DNA of 64,000 nucleotides from Rivularia sp963920925 (GTDB lineage Bacteria > Cyanobacteriota > Cyanobacteriia > Cyanobacteriales > Nostocaceae): positions 1 through 64,000 of the forward strand of contig NZ_CAWUDI010000041.1 in the NCBI RefSeq assembly GCF_963920925.1, given 5' to 3'. The number at the start of each line of letters is the position of its first letter. The stretch's first letter is position 1. The notes below the pieces were generated by a model. The model worked only from the letters and a program-made list of their open reading frames with translations. It did no database searches and was not told the DNA's origin. Made by a program: the position numbers and the translations under genes. Below are positions 1 to 7,532 of this stretch, in pieces.

Positions 1-205
1 TACGAACAATTTTTGGTTTTACGAAAAATGCTCGGTGAGATAGGGATTATTTTATGATTCACACATGGTTGAATTCGGATGCGCTGAAGCGCTACTACGA
101 ACGATTTTACTCATATTACGAAAAACTACGAATGACACGGTATGAATTTTTCTGTTACTAAATAAATTATAGATTTGTAATAGCGTTTCAGCGCTCTTTA
201 AAACT
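1..205. repeat. REP-bearing left flank of the RAYT gene
   Basis: This stretch holds no gene. It carries a REP-like unit at 81-102 (an 11-base palindrome GCGCTGAAGCGC followed by TACTACGAAC) and a degenerate copy around 181-196 (AGCGTTTCAGCGCT). The same unit recurs just after the transposase gene at 829-847, so the gene is bracketed by its presumed target repeats. The degenerate ACGAA words at 1-10, 23-28, 98-104 and 119-131 look like decayed tails of the same repeat. Confidence 0.7.
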
Positions 206-799
206 GTGTATGAATATCGCAAGCTCACTCCAGAACAAAAAGCAGCAGTTGTAGAAGAAAGGTTGAAAAAGGGCTTTCCCCCACACTCACCCCCTCATCC
301 AATAGAAAACAGCGAATATTATTTAATTACAGCTACTTGTTACGAACATAAATGTCGGATAAATACGCATCAAAGACGACAACAATTATTAAATCTAATT
401 TTTCAACAATTTATATACAAAGATATAGATATACTCGCTTGGGTTATCTTACCAAATCATTACCACTTATTATTAAAGAATATCAGATTTTATTACCTTA
501 GAAAGATATTACGTTCAATTCATGGAAATCTTGCTCGTCAATGGAATAAAGAAGATAATACGGCAGGTAAAATATGGTGTTCTTTTAGCGACCGTGCTAT
601 ACGTTCTCAAGGACACTATTACACTACTTTAAATTATATCCATTACAATCCTGTAAAACATGATTGGGCCGAATCTCCTTATGATTGGAGCGAAAGCAGT
701 GTTTATTGGTATTTAGAAAATTACGGCAGAGAGTGGTTACGAAGTAATTGGGTTGAATATCCAGTACGCGATTTTGGAAAAAGTTGGGATGATTTATAG
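206..799 (+). CDS. REP-associated tyrosine transposase (RAYT, IS200-like Y1 family)
   Basis: A 197-residue single-domain HUH enzyme. The HUH pair is H85-Y-H87 within PNHYHLLLK. The catalytic tyrosine is Y144 or Y147 in the family signature YIHYNPVKH. RAYTs nick and rejoin single-stranded REP hairpins and are domesticated, single-copy relatives of IS200/IS605 transposases. The start is GTG at 206; no ATG lies close to the conserved N-terminus. REP units with the same GCGCT-AAGCGC core and TACTACGAAC tail flank the gene on both sides and recur far away at 32.2 and 38.5 kb, as expected for the substrate. The reading frame and motifs are intact, so it is probably active. Confidence 0.9.
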   Translation: MYEYRKLTPEQKAAVVEERLKKGFPPHSPPHPIENSEYYLITATCYEHKCRINTHQRRQQLLNLIFQQFIYKDIDILAWVILPNHYHLLLKNIRFYYLRKILRSIHGNLARQWNKEDNTAGKIWCSFSDRAIRSQGHYYTTLNYIHYNPVKHDWAESPYDWSESSVYWYLENYGREWLRSNWVEYPVRDFGKSWDDL

Positions 800-828
800 T
801 AGGATGAATACACTCAGAATTAAGAGGC

Positions 829-847
829 GCTAAAGCGCTACTACGAA
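829..847. repeat. REP unit, right flank of RAYT
   Basis: The palindrome GCGCTAAAGCGC followed by TACTACGAAC matches the unit at 81-102 apart from one base in the loop. It sits 30 bases after the transposase stop codon and just before the next gene. Confidence 0.75.
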
Positions 848-854
848 CCTATTT

Positions 855-1928
855 ATGTCTCAACTAGAATATTTTTTATTAACTCGCGTTTTACTTCAGT
901 TTGAGCAAAGAAGTGATGATATTGTCAGCGATATTTCTTCTGCTACTTTTAGTGATGATGGTAGTTTATGGATCGGTTCTGATGAAATGGTTGCGGTTGA
1001 ACGTCTTTCTCCTATCGGTTGTCATAGTTATGGGGAGCATCAACGCTTTTTATTAAAGGATTATATCGAGCTATTCGATGATGATGAAATTGATATTGAA
1101 GGTATGGATTTTCGGGATGGTTATCTCTGGTTGACTGGTTCTCACAGTACTAAACGCAAGAAACCAAAAGGAAAAGATTTGGAAACGGATTTAGAAAGAC
1201 TTGCTACTATTACTACTGACTTGAATCGTTTTATTTTGGCGAGAATTCCCGTTGTTAATGGTGAATTAATTAAATCTTGCGTTCCTGCTGAAGGAGAAAC
1301 CAAAACCGCTGCTTGTTTGCAAACATTTGATGAGCGTAATTTATTGTTTGAAGTTTTGAAAGAAGATGTACATTTGAAACCATTTATTACTAGTGGAATC
1401 CCTTCTAAAGATAACGGTTTGGATATCGAAGGTTTAGTAGCAGCAAGTAATAATCGCATTTTTCTCGGTTTGCGCGGCCCTGTTTTGCGGGGATGGGCTG
1501 TAATTATTGAAATGCAGTTAACGGAATCTGAGCCAGGTGTTTTGACGTTGGAAGAGATAACCGATGAAGGTGCAAAATATAAAAAGCATTTTCTCGATTT
1601 GAACGGTTTGGGAATACGAGAATTATGTTTGCAAGGGGAAGATTTAATTATCTTAGCAGGGCCGACAATGGCTGTGGAAGGAGAAATGGAAGTTTTTCGT
1701 TGGAAAGATGCTTTAAATAATTCGGGTGAAAATATACACCAGCAGGATGAGGATAATTTGTTTCCTTTGTTTGACTTACCTTTTACCGTTGGTTCGGATC
1801 ATGCTGAAGGTTTGGCGCTGTATTCCTGTTGGGGAGAACAAAATAGCTTGATGATATTTTATGATTCTCCAGATAGTAGCCGCTTGCGAGAAGATAAAAG
1901 AATACTGGTTGATGTATTTCAAATTTAG
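855..1928 (+). CDS. DUF3616 domain protein
   Basis: A 357-residue soluble protein of the DUF3616 family, with no signal peptide or membrane segment. Visible family features are the early SDDGSLWIGSDE block, DIEGMDFRDGYLWLTGSHS near residue 80, GLDIEGLV near 190 and the late SDHAEGLALY block. The repeated D-x-E-G/H-x-E-G and LWL elements suggest a beta-propeller-like fold, which is an inference. The biochemical function of the family is unknown. The gene starts 8 bases after a REP unit and is probably transcribed separately from ccmK3 downstream. Confidence 0.8.
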   Translation: MSQLEYFLLTRVLLQFEQRSDDIVSDISSATFSDDGSLWIGSDEMVAVERLSPIGCHSYGEHQRFLLKDYIELFDDDEIDIEGMDFRDGYLWLTGSHSTKRKKPKGKDLETDLERLATITTDLNRFILARIPVVNGELIKSCVPAEGETKTAACLQTFDERNLLFEVLKEDVHLKPFITSGIPSKDNGLDIEGLVAASNNRIFLGLRGPVLRGWAVIIEMQLTESEPGVLTLEEITDEGAKYKKHFLDLNGLGIRELCLQGEDLIILAGPTMAVEGEMEVFRWKDALNNSGENIHQQDEDNLFPLFDLPFTVGSDHAEGLALYSCWGEQNSLMIFYDSPDSSRLREDKRILVDVFQI

Positions 1929-2009
1929 CTGTCCTATATTTAGATAAAACCAGGTCAAAACCACCGTATAATTATTTTTACTTATACCTTGACTCAGGAG
2001 AGTAAAGTT

Positions 2010-2321
2010 ATGCCAATGGCAGTAGGAGTAATCGAAGCGCTAAGTTTTCCTGCAATACTTATAGCCTCAGATACGATGGTGAAAGCTGCCGAAGTTTCAA
2101 TCGTTTTTTACGATAAATCGGAAAGCGGACGCTTTTTTGTCGCAGTTAGAGGGAGGGTTGCTGAAGTTCAACGTGCTGTAGCAGCAGGTATGGAATCTGT
2201 TGAACAAGAATCCCACGGAGGTGAAGTCACCAGTCATTACATTGTCCCCAACCCGCCAGAAAATGTGGAAAGCATTTTACCAATCCATTTTACTTCAAAG
2301 TCAGAACCTTTCCGTTTATAG
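2010..2321 (+). CDS. ccmK3: Carboxysome shell protein CcmK3
   Basis: A BMC-domain (Pfam00936) protein of 103 residues if it starts at ATG 2010 (MPMAVGVIEAL). This start is preferred over the upstream TTG at 1989 because an AGGAGA ribosome site lies 8-9 bases ahead. The SHYIVPNPPENVESILPI block is the CcmK signature. In place of the pore loop of ordinary CcmK paralogues it has FYDKSESGRFF, which is typical of CcmK3, a subunit known to form mixed hexamers with CcmK4. The following gene is ccmK4, 100 bases downstream. This two-gene pair is usually found, as here, away from the main ccmK2K1LMN operon, and is thought to tune shell permeability. Confidence 0.9.
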   Translation: MPMAVGVIEALSFPAILIASDTMVKAAEVSIVFYDKSESGRFFVAVRGRVAEVQRAVAAGMESVEQESHGGEVTSHYIVPNPPENVESILPIHFTSKSEPFRL

Positions 2322-2421
2322 TCCGCGATTGTTCGATTTCTGAGAAGATGATAAAGAATATATCGGTAGCTATCCAAAGAAGGGTAGCACCACATACGTT
2401 TATTAATAGAGGAGATTATAA

Positions 2422-2772
2422 ATGTCAACACAGGCAGTTGGTTCTTTAGAAACTAAAGGTTTTCCTGCCGTATTAGCAGCTGCTGATGCAATGGTAAAAG
2501 CTGGTAGAGTTACGCTTGTGGGCTATATCAGAGTTGGTAGCGCTCGGTTTACAGTTAATATTCGCGGTGATGTTTCAGAAGTTAAAGCGGCTATGGCTGC
2601 TGGGATTGAAGCCGCAGAAAGCTGTCACGGTGGAACCCTCGAATCTTGGGTAATTATTCCTCGTCCCCATGAAAACGTTGAAGCTGTTTTACCTATTGCT
2701 TATTCCGAAGAAGTTGAAGAATATCGATTATCTGTAGAAAATCCGATCATAGGTAGGTCTTACGGTCGTTAA
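2422..2772 (+). CDS. ccmK4: Carboxysome shell protein CcmK4
   Basis: A 116-residue BMC-domain hexamer-forming shell protein. The sequence runs through the conserved GFPAVLAAADAMVKAGRVTL helix-strand unit, a pore loop RVGS, NIRGDVSEVKAAMAAG and WVIIPRPHENVEAVLPI, all as in CcmK4. The C-terminal tail extends about 15 residues past the BMC fold. A strong GAGGAGA ribosome site precedes the ATG. It is probably co-transcribed with ccmK3, and a hairpin about 105 bases downstream may end the transcript. Confidence 0.93.
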   Translation: MSTQAVGSLETKGFPAVLAAADAMVKAGRVTLVGYIRVGSARFTVNIRGDVSEVKAAMAAGIEAAESCHGGTLESWVIIPRPHENVEAVLPIAYSEEVEEYRLSVENPIIGRSYGR

Positions 2773-3600
2773 GTAATTTAATTTATTTGAATTTAATTGA
2801 ATTTAATTGAATTTAAAAGGTCTTGGACAGTATTGAGCTAACAAAGGTTAATTTCCTCAAACTCTTATATTACAAATAGTACCCGTTTGGGTACTTTCGT
2901 ATTTTGAGGATTTTTTTCAGAATAAGATTAGATCGAGAAAGCAGATGTTTCTATCAAAGAGCGCACAAAGCCAAGCCGAATAGTAACAACGAGAAATAAC
3001 TATAAATAATGTCTTAAACTTCGGACTATATATGTCAATTGATTTGCTTTGGGCTTAATTCTTTCTCAACTGAATTTTACCGATAAATTTCACCTGAAAA
3101 TTAATCTCAATACTTTTGCGAAATAATACTAACGATTAATTAACCATATTAACTGCGATGATATACACTCCGTTCTTCTGAGAATAATCAAGTATCTGTA
3201 AAAAGAAATACTAATTTAATTTGATATTTTGGAGATGAAACTAATATGTATAGAGCAACGTCTCGTTTAATGTGAATTCTATTTCTTACGTTCAAAAAAT
3301 AGTAGTGATGTTATTAGCTTTCATATTCACTTAGCTGGCAGTATGTAAATCTGTCTTAAGACATATATATATAGTTTAACTGCAAATTAAATATTTTCCT
3401 TTACAAAAATTAACAACCTTTTAAAACTAAGGAAGATAACTGGAAAACATTGATTGGTTTTCGAGTTGAGAGGTAAATTCTGCATAACTTAGCTTGAATC
3501 AGACGTATAAAAAATAGAATCCATAAATGTTTTTTGGATATTTTAGTGCGATGGGACGACAAATAGTTAAATACACCAATTGTGATAAGTGGGGGTTGTG
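2773..3600. other. Long non-coding gap between ccmK4 and the HetZ-related gene
   Basis: About 830 bases without a convincing gene. The first 40 bases hold a 10-base tandem repeat (AATTTAATTG, about three imperfect copies at 2776-2815), then the hairpin at 2878-2895. The rest is AT-rich and has no recognisable RNA. An 80-codon frame on the minus strand (3410-3652) has no family features and overlaps the next gene's start, so I do not call it. The region probably contains the promoter of the HetZ-related gene. Confidence 0.6.
2878..2905 (+). terminator. Candidate terminator after ccmK3-ccmK4
   Basis: A perfect 7-base stem AGTACCC / GGGTACT with a GTTT loop (2878-2895) is followed by TTCGTATTTT. 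It is the only strong hairpin between ccmK4 and the next gene, and the orientation suits it. Confidence 0.55.
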
Positions 3601-4776
3601 ATGCAAACTTTAAAGCAGGGTTTTGAGGAGCGCAATCTCGATATGACATCATCTGAAGCGGAAAAATTAAAAGAATATTGGCTCAATCGCTTGGCAGAAG
3701 AATGTTCGCAACACAGCGAATCTTCAAGAGAAAGTATAGCTAAGTGGCTGATAGGAAGCGATAAAGAACGCTTTGACAATCTTAATGTCAAGGAATTCAA
3801 TATTGCCAAGCAAGCAATGGAATATCGCTATCGAATTTTGTGTCAGCGTTATTTGGGAGTTGGGAGGGAGCGTGCTTACCGTAACTTGATTACTCGTTTG
3901 GGAAGTTTAGCGACATTACGAACGAAAATTCAAACTTGGATTTCTTTGAGTCGCGATCGCCAGCGTAAAGTATTGGATGTGTTGCAAGAGGTACTCCAAG
4001 AATTGTTGCAGAGCGATAAGTATATGGTTTCTCAGATGGCTTGTATTTCTGAGTATACGCAAGATACTAGATTGAAGAATGCCTTGTTATTTGCCAGTTT
4101 GGAAGAGTATTGTATGCGCCCAATACGCAATCAGCCATTACTGGTATATCGTTTTGTCAACTATTTAAAGAGAACTCAGCGTGGCGGTTTAACCCAGGTA
4201 CCTACCAAAGATTTGGTGCGGTTGGTTTCCGAAGAAGTGCTTGGTGAAGACGGTGAAAATCGAGTCAGCCTGGTAGATCAAAATGCCATAGAAGATTATC
4301 AAGAAGAGGAGAAAAGCCAGGAGCAAGAGTTACAGCGTCACTTGGTAAAAACGGAATTTGAGGAATATCTCAAAGAAAATTTGGGAGAAGATGCTACCAT
4401 TTGGCTGCAACTGTATCTTAAAGGCTTTACCCAAGATGCGATCGCGAAAGAATTAGATAAGCCAATCAAAGAGATTTATCGGTTGCGAGAGAAAATTGGC
4501 TATCATGCGGTACGAGTTTTTGCAGTCAAGGATAAACCAGAATTAGTGTCAAACTGGCTGGAAACTTCGTTGCTAGAGCATAATTTGGGGCTGACACTCC
4601 AGCAATGGGAACAATTGCAAGAAAAATTATCACCCGTGCAAAAGCAAGTTTTAGAAATGTCCAAAATTGGTAAAACTACAGAAGAAATTGCCCAGAATAT
4701 CAATCGCAAAACTCATCAGGTGATGGGAGAGTGGACAAAAGTATATTTAGCGGCTCAAGTGATACGTAGTGAGTAA
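3601..4776 (+). CDS. HetZ-related regulatory protein
   Basis: A 391-residue protein, mostly helical, matching by eye the HetZ-related family of filamentous cyanobacteria. The C-terminal half has the family layout: YHAVRVFA, then SNWLETSLLEHNLGLT, then a sigma-70-region-4-like helix-turn-helix (LSPVQKQVLEMSKIGKTTEEIAQNINRK in two segments, about residues 340-370). HetZ itself is a DNA-binding regulator of early heterocyst differentiation; this gene looks like a paralogue rather than HetZ proper. ATG 3601 is chosen over the GTG at 3589 because homologues that I recall begin MQTLK. The following PatU-like gene, 194 bases downstream on the same strand, mirrors the hetZ-patU arrangement. Confidence 0.6.
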   Translation: MQTLKQGFEERNLDMTSSEAEKLKEYWLNRLAEECSQHSESSRESIAKWLIGSDKERFDNLNVKEFNIAKQAMEYRYRILCQRYLGVGRERAYRNLITRLGSLATLRTKIQTWISLSRDRQRKVLDVLQEVLQELLQSDKYMVSQMACISEYTQDTRLKNALLFASLEEYCMRPIRNQPLLVYRFVNYLKRTQRGGLTQVPTKDLVRLVSEEVLGEDGENRVSLVDQNAIEDYQEEEKSQEQELQRHLVKTEFEEYLKENLGEDATIWLQLYLKGFTQDAIAKELDKPIKEIYRLREKIGYHAVRVFAVKDKPELVSNWLETSLLEHNLGLTLQQWEQLQEKLSPVQKQVLEMSKIGKTTEEIAQNINRKTHQVMGEWTKVYLAAQVIRSE

Positions 4777-4970
4777 GTGTTGGGAAGATTACAGTCTTCC
4801 TGCACTGGCTCAAGCCCAGAGTTGTGCAAGTCTTTACTAAGGATTTGTACTAATTTTTGTAAGTATTTGTAAATAATTTAACTTGTATTTACTGAAAAGT
4901 CTTTGTAAATATAGTGCCAAATCATTAATGGAGCGAATACGATGGAGTAAAATATTAAGCGATTTGACCT

Positions 4971-6308
4971 ATGTTGTCTTCCGAAGGCAAACCAACTGAT
5001 AACAATTCAGCAATTGCCAATCAAAAGCCATCTAAGACTATAGGAACTGACGGTGCATCATATCATAAGCCAAACCAACAATTAGAACGCGAGCAGATAT
5101 TTCGACTGATAGAAGAAGGTATCTTGTGTTTTGAGGCTTGCCTCTATCATCAAGTTTTACCTTTGAAGTTAGAATATAACAGTCTGTTGTTGGGCATCGT
5201 TAATCCAAAAGACACGGTAGCATTAGAATATGTAAATAACATATTATCCTACCTAAAAATCACGGTAGCAACTCAAACCGTGACTGCGGAAGCTCACCGG
5301 ATCATATTGTCAGAATACCTCAACTACAAAAACGCATCTTCTGAGTCTAAATTAGAAAAACAAGATCGAGTAGATTCCAACAATGTACCCTATGTTGAGA
5401 ATCGATTAATTACAGAAAAAATGCAAAATTTAGAAGAAGAAGAAGAATCATTACCGGGAGATAATACTTTAATATTGTTCGATTCTCCTAATAGAGTTAA
5501 CTTAAAAAGTGTATCTAATCAACAGCGCCGAAAATCTCCTGTTAAAACTTTAAATCACGAAAATAAGCAAGAATCTAAACAAGAATCTAAGCAAGAAAAT
5601 AAGCAAGAATCTAAGCAAGAAAATAAGCAAGAAAATAAGCAAGAATCCCATAAAAAAACCGATCCAGATATTTTTGAAATTGTATCAGCAAAGAATTTAC
5701 CCGTATTAAAATTACCTCTTCCGGAATCATTTAGTGCCGATCAGATACTGCCAACACTTCCACCCAGGAAACTGCTTAACGAATTACTAGCAAGAGTTTT
5801 AGCTGGAGGTATCGGTCGGTTATATTTGGAAAGGCAGCCTTATCAAGCAAGAATACTCTGGAGTTTGAACGGGATAGTACAGTCAGTAGTAGAAGAACTT
5901 CCATTATCAGCATTTCAAGGCGTACTCAATGAATTGAAACGGTTGAGTTCTTTACCTCTAATGACATTGGCACAAGCAAAGCAAGTGGAAACAGAATGTT
6001 TGTATCAACAACAGCGCTTGTTATTACGCTTGCGAGTCATGCCGGGAATGTACGGAGAAGAAGCAACTTTACAAGTATTGCGTGGTGCTGCATTAAAGTT
6101 TTACCAGCAACAACAGTTAAGCCATATTAGTCGTGACGCTTTGGGAGCTTCTCAAGAGTTAAGCTATAAAGTGCGCGAATTACACCAAAGGCTGGCTGCG
6201 AATAAACCAGACTTAAACACCGAGCAAATAAAGGCTTTGGAATCCTTAAACGGACTTGTAAAAAATTTAGATCGACAATTAAGGATACTTACAGACATTC
6301 CTAGCTGA
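4971..6308 (+). CDS. PatU-like protein with PilB-N-like domain and KQE(S/N) repeats
   Basis: A 445-residue protein in three parts. Residues about 40-115 (REQIFRLIEEGILCFEAC, VNPKDTVALEYVNNIL) resemble the N-terminal domain of PilB/GspE-type secretion ATPases, with no ATPase domain following. Residues about 116-235 are polar and disordered and include seven tandem KQE(S/N) units (199-226). Residues about 250-400 (LPPRKLLNELLARVLAGGIGRLYLE, LRLRVMPGMYGEEATLQVLRG; quoted in pieces) resemble PatU, a cyanobacterial protein encoded next to hetZ and involved in heterocyst pattern. The pairing with the HetZ-related gene supports this. A short C-terminal coiled coil ends the protein. The role here is inferred from family and context only. 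Confidence 0.55.
   Translation: MLSSEGKPTDNNSAIANQKPSKTIGTDGASYHKPNQQLEREQIFRLIEEGILCFEACLYHQVLPLKLEYNSLLLGIVNPKDTVALEYVNNILSYLKITVATQTVTAEAHRIILSEYLNYKNASSESKLEKQDRVDSNNVPYVENRLITEKMQNLEEEEESLPGDNTLILFDSPNRVNLKSVSNQQRRKSPVKTLNHENKQESKQESKQENKQESKQENKQENKQESHKKTDPDIFEIVSAKNLPVLKLPLPESFSADQILPTLPPRKLLNELLARVLAGGIGRLYLERQPYQARILWSLNGIVQSVVEELPLSAFQGVLNELKRLSSLPLMTLAQAKQVETECLYQQQRLLLRLRVMPGMYGEEATLQVLRGAALKFYQQQQLSHISRDALGASQELSYKVRELHQRLAANKPDLNTEQIKALESLNGLVKNLDRQLRILTDIPS
5565..5648 (+). repeat. 12-base coding tandem repeat in the PatU-like gene
   Basis: Seven uninterrupted 12-base units, AAGCAAGAAWMW with small changes, encode KQES or KQEN. The unit length preserves the frame, and unit number is likely to vary by slippage. 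It lies in the disordered linker of the PatU-like protein. Confidence 0.85.
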
Positions 6309-6386
6309 TAGATAAAGACTCAGTGAAACCGCTGATGAGTATTCCTAAATCATTGTGTTGTAATAGAGGCATTAACTGCGAATTAA

Positions 6387-6531
6387 AGCTATTAGCTATC
6401 AGCTATCAGCTATTAGCTGGCAATTTGATGGGGATTTGATCCCAACAAGACGGCTTGCACCTATCTTTATCGGTGAGGTATTTAACCCGCTAGTAGCTAA
6501 AAGCTAAAAGCTAAAAGCTGATAGCTGAAAG
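6387..6531. repeat. Inverted pair of AGCT(N)3 heptamer arrays
   Basis: A left array of CTATTAG/CTATCAG heptamers (6387-6420) and a right array of AGCTAAA/AGCTGAT heptamers (6491-6531) are roughly reverse complements. The 70 bases between them contain the small stem GGGATTTGATCCC. Transcribed RNA could fold into a long hairpin in the gap upstream of the Crp-family gene. These are long tandemly repeated repetitive (LTRR-type) arrays typical of heterocystous cyanobacteria. Confidence 0.65.
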
Positions 6532-6588
6532 TGTATTTACCAAGTTTTTCCTTTAACAGTTTTTTAATCTATTTGTGGCAAATATTTC

Positions 6589-7272
6589 ATGCAGACAGAG
6601 GTTTTTAGCGAAATTTTCCCCTTAATGAGTACAGCTAATCCCCAAACTTTGGAATGGCTGCTCAACGTTGCAACAATGCACGAATATCCCGCAGGGCGAG
6701 CCGTTTTAATGGAAGATTCTTGGGGTAATGCGGTTTACTTTATTTTATCGGGTTGGGTGAAAGTCCGGCGTACTAACAGCGAAGATACTCGCGCTCTAGC
6801 GATTTTAGGTAAAGGTGATTTCTTCGGAGAGATGGCGATTTTGGATGAATCTCCCCGCTCTACCGATGTAATTGCTCTTTCTGCGGTAGAGTTGATTAGC
6901 GTATCGAGGGAAAGCTTTATTCAAATATTATTTAAAGATTCCCAGCTACACCATCGAATGCTGCAATTAATGGTAAGACGGATGCGCTACGTTAATTTAC
7001 GTCTGCAAATGCGAGGGGCACCGCCTGCTGTCAAGTTGTCTCATACTCTGGTAACTTTGGGTGAGAGTTACGGTGAACAAGCTGAAAAAGGAAAAAATAT
7101 TTATAATATTCCTTTGCAAGATTTAGCTGACGTTACCGACATCGGTATAGAAGAAACTACCCAAATTATGCAAAAGCTCCACGAAAAAGCTTGGGTTAAC
7201 ATCAACACCGCTCAAGATATGATTCATCTGCTTAATTTCAAGCAATTGGTGAATTTGGCTGGTAAAATTTGA
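6589..7272 (+). CDS. Crp/Fnr-family transcriptional regulator
   Basis: A 227-residue regulator. The N-terminal cyclic-nucleotide-binding fold covers about residues 10-130 (YFILSGWVKVRR, GKGDFFGEMAILDESPRSTDV; the latter includes the FGE...RS phosphate-binding cassette, so cAMP binding is plausible). A dimer helix follows (RMLQLMVRRMRYVNLRLQ), then a winged helix (IPLQDLADVTDIGIEETTQIMQKL) for DNA binding. It resembles the cyanobacterial AnCrpA/SyCRP group; which paralogue cannot be settled by eye. No ribosome site is obvious ahead of ATG 6589. A hairpin terminator lies 70 bases downstream. Confidence 0.85.
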   Translation: MQTEVFSEIFPLMSTANPQTLEWLLNVATMHEYPAGRAVLMEDSWGNAVYFILSGWVKVRRTNSEDTRALAILGKGDFFGEMAILDESPRSTDVIALSAVELISVSRESFIQILFKDSQLHHRMLQLMVRRMRYVNLRLQMRGAPPAVKLSHTLVTLGESYGEQAEKGKNIYNIPLQDLADVTDIGIEETTQIMQKLHEKAWVNINTAQDMIHLLNFKQLVNLAGKI

Positions 7273-7342
7273 CTTTTAAGTTAGGGGTATTAAGGAATAG
7301 GCAACAGAAGAATATCAGTTAGAACATAATTTTAGCTTTTAT

Positions 7343-7373
7343 AAACCCGGTTTTTTAGAAAAATCGGGTTTTT
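7343..7373 (+). terminator. Rho-independent terminator after the Crp-family gene
   Basis: The stem AAACCCG / CGGGTTT is extended by pairing of GTTTTTT with AGAAAAAT and ends in a T run. The position is 70 bases after the stop codon on the same strand. Confidence 0.75.
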
Positions 7374-7532
7374 AACGATTTCAGGATTTTAAGTTTGTAA
7401 TTTAGCGTTTAGAATTTAGAATTATCCCCATAGCTTGAAAATCAACCTAAAATCTGTTTTGTTTTTGTTACAGCAGAGTTTTTCAAGCAATAGAATTATA
7501 TGTTAGAAGAAAAATAATTATTGCCCTAAAAT

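Noticed and set aside
3410..3652. 80-codon minus-strand frame in the long gap after ccmK4
   Set aside because: It overlaps the start of the HetZ-related gene, has no ribosome site and no family features.
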